A stretch of 22,778 bases of DNA from an uncultured Prevotella sp. (GCA_934202525.1 CAKPYB010000047.1:1-22778); one strand, 5' to 3'; counted from the stretch's first letter, positions 14,076-20,343 are shown. Made by a program: numbers and translations. Notes: generated by a model from the letters alone, not told the origin.

Positions 14076-16391
14076 CTAAAATGGGAGATCCTCGGGCGGA
14101 ATATTCTCGCTGCCATCCATCTTCTGGTTGTTCTCTATCTCGTCAGGACGCATTTCTATCACCTTCCAACCGTTGCCCGTCTTGCGGTGAATCTTCTTGA
14201 ACCCCAGCGCCTCCATGAACATCGAAATATCCTTGTTCGACATCGACTGGCGGAAGGCAGGGTTCGTGCAGATGCGCTCCATCACATCACTCGCCGTAAC
14301 AAACTTGCAGAACTCGGGCGGCGTATCGGCATCAGGAACACGGTAGAACTTGTTGATGCGCTCGGCTATGTAGTTGTTTACACGGAAATAAAGATTGTGG
14401 CGCTGTATCTCCTCGTTCTCCTCCTTCGTAAACCAGTAAACCCAGTCGCAAGGCTCACCCCTCCGGCGCTTCTCTATCACCTCCTGAGCCAGTGCTACAG
14501 CCTGTGAATAGATGCCCTCGTAATTGAAGGGAAAGTCGATGGGACTCTTGATCTTCTCGATGCGCCAGATGAGGAAACGGCGGTTCTCGTCGTCATCGAT
14601 GATATGAACCTCATTGCTCGTGGCACAGAACCCCGCATTGTTCTGCAGGATGCAGTCCCACTCGGCATAAGGGATTCGCATGCTGATGTTGCGCTTCGTG
14701 ATGTTGCTCTTGAAGGAATCCAGGTTCTTGCCGCGCAGACAACTGAACTCATCCAAACATACTATCGCTTTGCTGGCACACATCTGCAGGAAATCCTTGT
14801 TCTTGTAGTCGCCCGTAGAATCGTTGGCGAAATACTTGCGCAGATGGGGCGGCAGAAGATGGTCGAAAAACGTGGTCTTGAAGATGCCACCCTTGCCTAC
14901 GAAAACCATGATAGACTGGTTGGTGACATCCGGCCGAACCCAGCAAACCACCATGTTGACCAGCCATTTCTTGAAGGCATAGGCAAAATCCTCCACCGTA
15001 TGGCGGTAACCGCCGGTATTCATCACGGTTACCCGATGGGCTAATTCATCGATATAGTCGGTTTTGCGGTCCCATTTCGGCAGACTCTTCAGATATTCCT
15101 CCATGGGGTTGAATTCGGGACTGAAGTTACTTCTGATGACCGTATCCAGCTTTTTCTGGGTGGTACAGATGTTCTCCAGTTCCATCTTCACGAACAGCGA
15201 ATTGCTCACCCGGGTATCCACTTCGGTCCAGTCGAGATAGAGTTTCTCTCCGGTGTTGATGGCGCGCACTTCATACTGGTTGCTCAGCGTGTTGTGGTGC
15301 ATTTCATATCGTGCTCCCAGCCATCCCAGCAGTGCTCTCATACTGGTATAGCGTTTCTGCTCATCATCTCCCTGCTGTCTTATTTTCCAGGTTCCCAGTC
15401 GCTCGGTATGCTTGTAAATCTCTCGTGCCACCCGTTCGGTATCGGCATATTCGCCGCCAAACTTATCTGCCATATGTTTCACAGCCTCCTCCTTTTCGGC
15501 TCCGAAACAGAGGCAGAATGTGGCGTATCTCACCACGTAGCTGTTGTGATGATGCTCCTCGAACCGTTCCTCCCAGCTCTCTGCCAGTTTGTCTACATAC
15601 TGCAGAATCTCTTCGGTGGTAAGCGTCTTGGGTGGCGCCTCGTCTTCCTGTTTGCGGGGACTTTTCTTTCTGGTTTTTTCAGCCTCCGTCTGCCTTTTCC
15701 TGTTCTGCTCCTCCTGTTGCTTTGTGGCTTTTTCGAAGTTCTCCACCTCCTCCAGGGTGATGGGTAGAACGTCGGCATTCCAGTTGAAGTAAGCCTCGGG
15801 GTCGTAAGCCAGTCCGCAGCTTCTCACCATGTCCTGGCATTGCTTGTCGCTGCTGATGCCCAGCAGTTTGTCGTACAGTTTCATGGCTTTCTGTATGGCG
15901 AGCTGATGGAGTTCGGTGGCAGTGAGATTGCATCCTTCAGGACGCATATATCTGAGCAGGATGCGGAATCCCTTGCCCGAGACGGTGATGTAGAAGATCA
16001 TGGTGAAGCGCTGTTTCAGGGCTTTTTTCTTTAGTGCTGCGATGTCTTCGGGGGGAACATCGTCATAATCGAGCATCAGCCAGTAGGTTTCCTTCCTGAA
16101 GTCGGTCAGTTTCTTGGCATTACCCTTGAGCTGCACGCTGGGTGTGATGCAGGGCAGCCTGTGCTTGATGTCCTCTGCCGTTCGCTTGTCCACCTTCATC
16201 ATCGCCCTGTAGCCTTCGGTATTGGCTTTTACAGGTGCCGAATGCATGATGTTGTACTCCAGCACCGCTCTGTTGGGGAGCGGGTTGCTGGCAGAGGAAA
16301 ACAGGTTAGTGAAAAATGAGGGCAAGGCCTCTTTCTCCTCCATGACTTCCTGTTCTCGGTTGATTGCTTCTGTTGTTTTTTTTTTTGCCAT
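14076..16391 (-). CDS. Primase-helicase: BT4734-type N-terminal domain plus VapE-like ATPase
   Basis: The product has 771 residues. Residues 40-220 form the BT4734/BF3469-type domain, with WLMLDYDDV (DxD, 104-112) and SGKGFRILLR (138-147), which look like the catalytic and nucleotide-binding parts of an archaeo-eukaryotic-type primase. Residues 222-258 are a charged linker. Residues 430-640 form the virulence-associated E ATPase: Walker A VGKGGIFKTT (498-507), Walker B IVCLDEFS (543-550), FCATSNE near 590 as sensor 1, and DENRRFLIW near 600 with arginine finger. This is a replicon-type primase-helicase as used by phages, satellites and plasmids. A run of eleven A follows the start codon (MAKKK). 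It follows the 147-aa gene by 11 nt. Confidence 0.88.
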   Translation of the reverse strand: MAKKKTTEAINREQEVMEEKEALPSFFTNLFSSASNPLPNRAVLEYNIMHSAPVKANTEGYRAMMKVDKRTAEDIKHRLPCITPSVQLKGNAKKLTDFRKETYWLMLDYDDVPPEDIAALKKKALKQRFTMIFYITVSGKGFRILLRYMRPEGCNLTATELHQLAIQKAMKLYDKLLGISSDKQCQDMVRSCGLAYDPEAYFNWNADVLPITLEEVENFEKATKQQEEQNRKRQTEAEKTRKKSPRKQEDEAPPKTLTTEEILQYVDKLAESWEERFEEHHHNSYVVRYATFCLCFGAEKEEAVKHMADKFGGEYADTERVAREIYKHTERLGTWKIRQQGDDEQKRYTSMRALLGWLGARYEMHHNTLSNQYEVRAINTGEKLYLDWTEVDTRVSNSLFVKMELENICTTQKKLDTVIRSNFSPEFNPMEEYLKSLPKWDRKTDYIDELAHRVTVMNTGGYRHTVEDFAYAFKKWLVNMVVCWVRPDVTNQSIMVFVGKGGIFKTTFFDHLLPPHLRKYFANDSTGDYKNKDFLQMCASKAIVCLDEFSCLRGKNLDSFKSNITKRNISMRIPYAEWDCILQNNAGFCATSNEVHIIDDDENRRFLIWRIEKIKSPIDFPFNYEGIYSQAVALAQEVIEKRRRGEPCDWVYWFTKEENEEIQRHNLYFRVNNYIAERINKFYRVPDADTPPEFCKFVTASDVMERICTNPAFRQSMSNKDISMFMEALGFKKIHRKTGNGWKVIEMRPDEIENNQKMDGSENIPPEDLPF

Positions 16392-16402
16392 ATTTTTAAA
16401 AT

Positions 16403-16846
16403 TTAAAGAGTTGTCACTTTGATGAATTTCTGATAAACCTGTGCAGATTTCCTAGAAATACTGTTGTATGGAAGTTTTTCTCTGAACAGTGCCCATTTTC
16501 TGTTTCTCTCTTCCCAATAATCATCTCCTTTCTCATCCTCCCACCTTTCTACTTTTTCCCTGTAGATTTTCAGTTTGGATTGGTATCCTTCCTGATATCT
16601 GTTCTTTTGGTCTTCCTGTCTCAAGTAGCTTTTGATAGCCTCTTCCATGGCAAGGAGTTTTTCGGGAGTGAATGTTCCATTCTCTATATCCATGCTAACG
16701 GTATTCCTGCCGCCCTCGATTTCTAGCAGTTTTATTTGGTTTATACCTAACTTTTTGGCAAAGCCGAATTTTACGTTGCCTTCTTCTGCCAGTTCTTTTA
16801 AAAAACTGCCCATGTCTAATATTTCTTTAATCTTTTGATTATTCAT
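16403..16846 (-). CDS. Uncharacterised 147-aa protein, first gene of the primase-helicase operon
   Basis: I do not recognise this protein. It is highly charged: MNNQKIKEILDMGSFLKELA at the start, LLAMEEAIKSYLRQEDQKNR in the middle and long helical stretches throughout. The region SFLKELAEEGNVKFGFAKKLGIN could hold a helix-turn-helix, but this is weak. There is no signal peptide or membrane segment. It ends 11 nt before the primase-helicase start, so the two are one operon. A cluster of perfect palindromes lies 14-80 nt upstream of its ATG, where an operator would be. It could be a repressor, a replication initiator or a helicase loader. The open frame is intact and codon use is normal, so it is likely real. 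Confidence 0.6.
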   Translation of the reverse strand: MNNQKIKEILDMGSFLKELAEEGNVKFGFAKKLGINQIKLLEIEGGRNTVSMDIENGTFTPEKLLAMEEAIKSYLRQEDQKNRYQEGYQSKLKIYREKVERWEDEKGDDYWEERNRKWALFREKLPYNSISRKSAQVYQKFIKVTTL

Positions 16847-16860
16847 GCTGCGAAATTACT

Positions 16861-16926
16861 ACAAATTTGTGAATTGGGTGGTTGAGCGTCATGACGCTCA
16901 ATTTTTGCAAACAATAACCTAGGTTA
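16861..16926. promoter_or_regulatory. Cluster of three perfect palindromes, candidate operators
   Basis: ACAAATTTGT (16861-16870), a 20-bp palindrome with half-site TTGAGCGTCA (16882-16901), and TAACCTAGGTTA (16915-16926) are all perfect. They begin 15 nt upstream of the 147-aa gene. The 20-bp site, with no gap at its centre, suits a dimeric repressor better than a hairpin. A near -7 match (TAATTTCG, minus strand 16858-16851) overlaps the leader. Confidence 0.6.
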
Positions 16927-17032
16927 AAGTTTTTAACGCAGCAAATCGGTGCCCCTTTTTGGGGGTATTTTGAAGATGAAGATGATGTTTTGTTTTGTAT
17001 TGCCAGGCGGAATAAAAATCGGAAAAAAGACG

Positions 17033-17241
17033 AGGTGAAGGGTGAAGGGTATATTTTAAACTCTATATTATATTCTTTATTTTATGGATTTTGCGATTTT
17101 TGACCCTAGGGTCCTTTTTTCGGTTTTTACCCTTACCCTTCACGCGTATATATATAAAAGAGTTTTCAACCCTTCACCCTTCACCTTTTTGCTTAATATT
17201 TTATGGGTCAGTGAGTTAAGGGTGAAGGGTGGTGAAGGGAG
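17033..17241. repeat. AGGGTGA-type heptamer repeats in four blocks of opposite orientation
   Basis: GGTGAAGGGTGAAGGGT (17034-17050) is one block. ACCCTTACCCTTCAC (17139-17153) and AACCCTTCACCCTTCACC (17168-17186) are inverted blocks. AAGGGTGAAGGGTGGTGAAGG (17217-17237, one base over) restores the first orientation. The pattern is forward, reverse, reverse, forward, so blocks could pair as cruciforms. The perfect palindrome GACCCTAGGGTC (17102-17113) lies between the first two. Confidence 0.8.
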
Positions 17242-17331
17242 GTTTCCGATTTTATGTGTTTTACGAGAAAACAACGCAAAAAAATGCCGTTTTTTCAAAT
17301 TCATTTGGTGCTTTCAATATAAAAAACTGAT

Positions 17332-17421
17332 TGAAGTTTCGTAGGTGGTTCAAGAACAGGCTGAAGGCCCAAAAGCGCCTTGAAGCAGCACGCCCTGAAG
17401 GGCAAAACTTGCGAAACTTCA
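17332..17421. repeat. Dispersed palindromic repeat, copy 2
   Basis: TGAAGTTTCG (17332-17341) and CGAAACTTCA (17412-17421) are perfect 10-bp inverted ends. Inside, GGTTCAAGAACAGGCTGAAG and GCCCAAAAG match copy 1 near 8780-8806, and GAAGCAGCACGCCCTGAA matches the inverse of 20188-20205. Confidence 0.7.
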
Positions 17422-17521
17422 GTCGCTTAGAATGAAAAGCATTATATACATCCTCTTAACTGCCAGAAAAAGTAGAGAAGTGATTTATGAATGTCTATCA
17501 GGCTGTTTTTTCCACTTTTTA

Positions 17522-17553
17522 TTTGGTCGTTTCAGGAAAAAAGCGTAATTTTG
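17522..17553 (+). promoter_or_regulatory. Promoter of the 50-aa/GNAT pair
   Basis: TTTG (17522-17525), a 20-bp spacer and TAATTTTG (17546-17553) match the consensus; the ATG is at 17591. Confidence 0.8.
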
Positions 17554-17590
17554 CAGCGAAATTAGATGTTGAACTTTAAAATAATTAAAT

Positions 17591-17743
17591 ATGGCAAGAC
17601 CTATAAAAGAAACGCCTATACTCTATGGTGAAGATGCCAGAGTATTTGAGGCAAGGATGAAGAATCCTCCAAAGGAGAGCCACGAGAAGATAGAAGAAAT
17701 CAATCGTGACTATAATTATATCATGAGTTTATTCGCAAATTGA
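17591..17743 (+). CDS. 50-aa probable antitoxin of a GNAT toxin-antitoxin pair
   Basis: ATG 17591 to TGA 17741-17743 gives MARPIKETPILYGEDARVFE, then ARMKNPPKESHEKIEEINRD and ten more residues. It resembles a known Bacteroidetes type of small protein starting MA-(R/T)-x-IKETPxLxGxDAxRF that precedes an acetyltransferase gene. It has a strong promoter and its stop lies two bases before the GNAT start, so the genes are coupled. Antitoxin role is inferred from size, order and the toxin-like partner; no classical DNA-binding fold is visible. Confidence 0.75.
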   Translation: MARPIKETPILYGEDARVFEARMKNPPKESHEKIEEINRDYNYIMSLFAN

Positions 17744-17745
17744 TT

Positions 17746-18297
17746 ATGAACGATAATAAAGACATTTGCGAACCGTTAAAGATTCGACGATTAGATATTA
17801 ATGACAGAATATCTAATTTTAACTGTGGGGATGAAGATTTAAATGACTTCATTCTAAATGAGTCACAGTTGTATCGTGGAGAGATGCTAGCTGTGACTTA
17901 CGTTATTGAAGACAATAATGGTGTAATCCTTGCATACTTCAGTTTAGCAAATGATAAAATCTCCTTAACAGAGTTTGAGAACAACACTGAGTTCAACAGG
18001 TTTAAAAGACGCTTTAAAAACTCAAAACGTCTCAAAAGCTATCCTGCAGTAAAAATATGTAGATTAGCTGTTGATGAAAATGCACGAAAGCTGCATCTTG
18101 GGACAAAACTTCTGAATTTTATCAAAGGATATTTTGCCAAAGACAATAAAACGGGTTGTAGATTTATAACTGTTGATGCATACATAGAGGCGATACCTTT
18201 CTATTTAAAGAATAGCTTCTTAGAGCTTACTAAAAATGATGAAGATGCGACACATACAAGATTATTATATTATGATCTTAAAATGATGTCTTTGTAG
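17746..18297 (+). CDS. GNAT acetyltransferase, TacT/AtaT-like probable toxin
   Basis: I take ATG 17746 as start; a TTG two codons upstream overlaps the stop of the previous gene. The 183-residue product has the toxin-type entrance ISNFNCGDEDLNDFI, as in GNAT toxins that acetylate the aminoacyl group of charged tRNAs. The acetyl-CoA segment is VKICRLAVDENARKLHLGTK, followed by ITVDAYIEAIPFYLKNSFLE, where the conserved late tyrosine sits. The gene is AT-rich relative to the cassette. A normal small-molecule acetyltransferase is the alternative, but the coupled upstream 50-aa gene argues for a toxin. Confidence 0.8.
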   Translation: MNDNKDICEPLKIRRLDINDRISNFNCGDEDLNDFILNESQLYRGEMLAVTYVIEDNNGVILAYFSLANDKISLTEFENNTEFNRFKRRFKNSKRLKSYPAVKICRLAVDENARKLHLGTKLLNFIKGYFAKDNKTGCRFITVDAYIEAIPFYLKNSFLELTKNDEDATHTRLLYYDLKMMSL

Positions 18298-18318
18298 TAT
18301 GGAAAAAGGTATGAACCA

Positions 18319-18397
18319 GAAAGCGGAGATGTAGATTACGAATATCACCATATAATCAAGGGTCTATACGACACCTGTTTATCGTGGCATTTAGACC
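18319..18397. repeat. 79-bp direct repeat, copy A
   Basis: It begins GAAAGCGGAGATGTAGATTA and ends GTGGCATTTAGACC. Compared with 20262-20340 there are five substitutions and no gaps (74/79 identical). The hairpin present in copy B is broken here. Confidence 0.9.
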
Positions 18398-18398
18398 A

Positions 18399-18516
18399 TT
18401 TAACATTTAACACTTAACATTCAACACTCATTCAACACTCAACATTCAACATTCAACCCTCAACATTCAACATTCAACCCTCATTCAACATTCAACATTC
18501 AACACTCAACATTCAA
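18399..18516. repeat. Heptamer tract (CATTCAA/CACTCAA/CCCTCAA)
   Basis: About 115 bp made of seven-base units beginning CATTTAA, CACTTAA, then CATTCAA, CACTCAA and CCCTCAA, with a few four-base breaks (TCAT). Only the first bases of each unit vary. Related units occur on the other strand at 1169-1204. Confidence 0.85.
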
Positions 18517-18642
18517 AAGTACAGATTTTATTCATTTTGTTCGTCGTATTGAATAAAATCAGCACTTTTTTGTTCAATACGAATGATATATTGAATATTT
18601 TTTGTATCTTTGCCCCGGTTTAATCAATTCATCTGAAGAGAA

Positions 18643-18789
18643 ATGAGAACAATTATCAATAACCAGAAAAAGGAACGGGATATTCTGCTTTCCCGTCCTT
18701 ACCTTACACGTCATACCCAATTTGATGTGGATGAGCGTGACCTGTTCATTGTCACGCAGATATCGCAGATGACGCAGATTTTTACCTAA
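18643..18789 (+). pseudogene. N-terminal fragment of an AAA-type ATPase gene (DUF4143-like)
   Basis: ATG 18643 opens a 48-codon frame: MRTIINNQKKERDILLSRPY followed by LTRHTQFDVDERDLFIV. This is like the beginning of the Bacteroidetes ATPases with a DUF4143 domain (a start such as QxxERDxLLSRxYxxRxTxFD, before the P-loop). After about residue 30 the frame passes into a non-coding repeat: GCGTGAC...GTCACGC and three units CGCAGATAT, CGCAGATGA, CGCAGATTT (18755-18781), then TAA. The P-loop and everything after it are missing. A -7 box (18605-18612) remains upstream. Confidence 0.65.
18755..18781. repeat. 9-bp tandem repeat CGCAGATnn
   Basis: Three units, CGCAGATAT, CGCAGATGA and CGCAGATTT, at the break of the ATPase fragment. 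An inverted repeat GCGTGAC (18735-18741) / GTCACGC (18751-18757) overlaps its start. Confidence 0.75.
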
Positions 18790-18835
18790 TAATATGTGGG
18801 TTCCAAACTTTTTCAGCAACTTTTGACAGAAATCT

Positions 18836-18867
18836 CTTGCAGATATGAAAATAAAGTCGTAACTTTG
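18836..18867 (+). promoter_or_regulatory. Promoter of the Rpn-type gene
   Basis: CTTG (18836-18839), a 20-bp spacer and TAACTTTG (18860-18867) fit the Bacteroidetes consensus with one mismatch in the -33 box; ATG follows at 18887 or 18893. Confidence 0.65.
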
Positions 18868-18886
18868 CGCTAGCATTTTAATATAG

Positions 18887-19891
18887 ATGATTATGAAGCA
18901 GGTAGAAGAAAGATATATCAGCTTGCTGACCGACTTCGGTTTCAAGCGAATTTTCGGAACAGCGATGAACAAGGATTTGCTCATTTGCTTCCTCAACAGC
19001 TTGTTTAATGGCAGACAGGTTGTGAAGGACGTATCGTATCTGAATCCAGAGCATGTGGGAGATGTCTATACCGACCGCAGAGCCATCTTTGATGTATATT
19101 GCGAGGGCGAAAACGGCGAGAAGTTCATTGTAGAAATGCAGAATGCGTACCAGACGTATTTCAAGGATCGCGCCCTTTTCTACTCAACCTTCCCTATCCG
19201 TGAACAGGCACCCAAGGGGAGTGAATGGGATTTCAGACTCAATCATATCTATACCGTTGCCTTGCTCAACTTCAACATGAACGAGGATGCATTCGACAAG
19301 GAGAAAATCCGCCATCATGTGCAGTTATGCGACACTGCTACCCACAAAGTATTTTACGACAAACTCGAGTATATCTATGTAGAGATTTCCAAGTTCAACA
19401 AATCCCTGGAAGAACTGGATACTCTATACGAGAAGTGGCTCTATGCTCTAAAGAACCTCTATAAGCTTACCCAGCGCCCTAAAGAACTGTGCGATAAAGT
19501 CTTCGACCGCCTCTTCGAGGAAGCCGAGATAGCCAAGTTTACTCCGCAGGAAATGAGGGAGTACGAGACCAGCAAGATGGCATATCGTGACATCAAGAAT
19601 TCCGTAGACACCGCCAAGCGTGAAGGTATAGCTGAGGGCATGGAAAAGGGCATGAAGCAAGGTATGGAAAAGGGCATGAAGCAAGGTATGGAAAAGGGCA
19701 TGAAGCAAGGCATGGAAAAGGGTATGAAGCAAGGCATGGAAAAGGGTATGAAGCAAGGCATGGAAAAAGGCAAACATGAGGCCAACACAGAAACAGCACA
19801 ACGTTTGTTGGCAATGGGACTTTCTGCCGAACAGGTTGCCAAAGCTACCCAGTTACCTTTGGAAATAATTAAGAATCTGAGCAATTCATAA
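18887..19891 (+). CDS. Rpn-family PD-(D/E)XK nuclease / transposase-like protein
   Basis: The product has 334 residues (332 if ATG 18893 is used). It belongs to the Rpn/YhgA-like, PD-(D/E)XK nuclease family transposase group common in Bacteroidetes. LLTDFGFKRIFGTAMNKDLL is the family start, DRRAIFDVYCEGENG carries Asp69, and FIVEMQNAYQ carries Glu83-x-Gln85 of the nuclease core. FYSTFPIREQAPKG and LNHIYTVALLNFNM follow. Near residue 250 a tail of five GMEKGMKQ octapeptides begins, encoded by a 24-bp tandem repeat, then an end like a short helix-turn-helix (AQRLLAMGLSAEQVAKATQL). Rpn proteins cut DNA without clear site preference in E. coli and some act against phage. Confidence 0.88.
   Translation: MIMKQVEERYISLLTDFGFKRIFGTAMNKDLLICFLNSLFNGRQVVKDVSYLNPEHVGDVYTDRRAIFDVYCEGENGEKFIVEMQNAYQTYFKDRALFYSTFPIREQAPKGSEWDFRLNHIYTVALLNFNMNEDAFDKEKIRHHVQLCDTATHKVFYDKLEYIYVEISKFNKSLEELDTLYEKWLYALKNLYKLTQRPKELCDKVFDRLFEEAEIAKFTPQEMREYETSKMAYRDIKNSVDTAKREGIAEGMEKGMKQGMEKGMKQGMEKGMKQGMEKGMKQGMEKGMKQGMEKGKHEANTETAQRLLAMGLSAEQVAKATQLPLEIIKNLSNS
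19637..19770. repeat. 24-bp in-frame tandem repeat in the Rpn gene
   Basis: Five full units begin at 19637, 19661, 19685, 19709 and 19733, each coding GMEKGMKQ (GGCATGGAAAAGGGCATGAA then GCAA), with only GGC/GGT synonymous changes. A partial unit follows from 19757. Every unit contains two ATG codons in frame. Confidence 0.95.
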
Positions 19892-19924
19892 AAAGTTCAG
19901 TTAAATTTAATATAATTAAGGATT

Positions 19925-20089
19925 ATGAGTGAAAGTGAGATTGAGGGCTTTCTCAACAAAGTTGAATCAGGTTTAGTTGAAGCTCAGCATGATATGTTGG
20001 TGGAAAAGGCTTTATACAATCGTCCTGTGGTCATTAGTGACGGAAATGGCGGGGTAGTAGAAGTTTCTGCCAAGCAATTATTAAATTAG
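19925..20089 (+). CDS. Small 54-aa protein downstream of the Rpn gene
   Basis: ATG 19925 to TAG 20087-20089. It reads MSESEIEGFLNKVESGLVEA, then QHDMLVEKALYNRPVVISDG and ends VEVSAKQLLN. The first half is helical and acidic, with the second half forming short strands. It lies 33 nt after the Rpn stop without its own promoter, so it is probably cotranscribed. The size and place recall an accessory or antitoxin-like partner, but I do not recognise the family with certainty. Confidence 0.6.
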   Translation: MSESEIEGFLNKVESGLVEAQHDMLVEKALYNRPVVISDGNGGVVEVSAKQLLN

Positions 20090-20125
20090 AAAATGTTTTA
20101 TCTTTCTTCTAACCAGAGCCGCCCT

Positions 20126-20181
20126 TTACCTTTGTTTTACCCTTCGACCAGCGATTTTCAATTCCACTATGCGTCGGTGAC
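20126..20181. repeat. Dispersed repeat, copy B (pairs with 11211-11266)
   Basis: TTACCTTTGTTTTACCCTTC, GACCAGCGAT and CAATTC match 11211-11266 in the same orientation, roughly 75 percent over 56 bp. Confidence 0.6.
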
Positions 20182-20187
20182 CGTTGG

Positions 20188-20206
20188 TTCAGGGCGTGCT
20201 GCTTGC
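20188..20206. repeat. Fragment of the dispersed palindromic repeat, inverted
   Basis: TTCAGGGCGTGCTGCTTGC is the reverse complement of the 17382-17399 portion of copy 2, with one mismatch at the end. Confidence 0.6.
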
Positions 20207-20261
20207 GTTTAGCCTGCGTTCAGCTTCTGTTCTTTCCTTCGGCAGAGGAGATAAAGCTGCT

Positions 20262-20340
20262 GAAAGCGGAGATGTAGATTACGAATATCACCATACAATC
20301 AAGGGTCTATACGCCACCTTTTCATCGTGGCATATAGACC
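20262..20340. repeat. 79-bp direct repeat, copy B
   Basis: It is 94 percent identical to 18319-18397. The two copies point the same way and bracket the ATPase fragment, the Rpn gene and the 54-aa gene, 1943 bp apart. Confidence 0.9.
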
Positions 20341-20343
20341 CTT
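20301..20343. terminator. Hairpin inside repeat copy B
   Basis: AAGGGTCTATA (20301-20311) pairs with TATAGACCCTT (20333-20343), and GCCAC (20313-20317) with GTGGC (20327-20331). There is no real T run on either side, so termination is uncertain. It might end the Rpn transcript. Confidence 0.5.

Larger units (their letters stand above)
16847..17590. other. 744-bp non-coding region with palindromes and oriented heptamer repeats
   Basis: No convincing gene; an 86-residue plus-strand frame at 17084-17344 is only translated repeat. It contains four perfect palindromes (16861-16870, 16882-16901, 16915-16926, 17102-17113), heptamer repeats in both orientations (17033-17241), a dispersed repeat copy (17332-17421) and the promoter of the 50-aa gene (17522-17553). 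It lies upstream of the divergent primase-helicase and toxin-antitoxin operons. Confidence 0.7.
18298..18642. other. Repeat-filled spacer
   Basis: This stretch holds no gene. It contains copy A of the 79-bp direct repeat (18319-18397), the CATTCAA-type tract (18399-18516), an AT-rich segment with the partial inverted repeat GTATTGAATAAAA / TTGTTCAATAC (18546-18580), and TATCTTTG (18605-18612), a -7 box of the ATPase fragment that follows. Confidence 0.7.

Noticed and set aside
17084..17344. 86-codon plus-strand frame
   Set aside because: Runs through the heptamer repeats and AT-rich DNA; no protein features.
18399..18516. Possible CRISPR array
   Set aside because: Units are 7 bp and contiguous, with no constant repeat/variable spacer pattern and no cas genes.
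19459..19884. Minus-strand frames opposite the Rpn repeat (PCFMPFSI repeats)
   Set aside because: Translation of the 24-bp repeat in the opposite direction.
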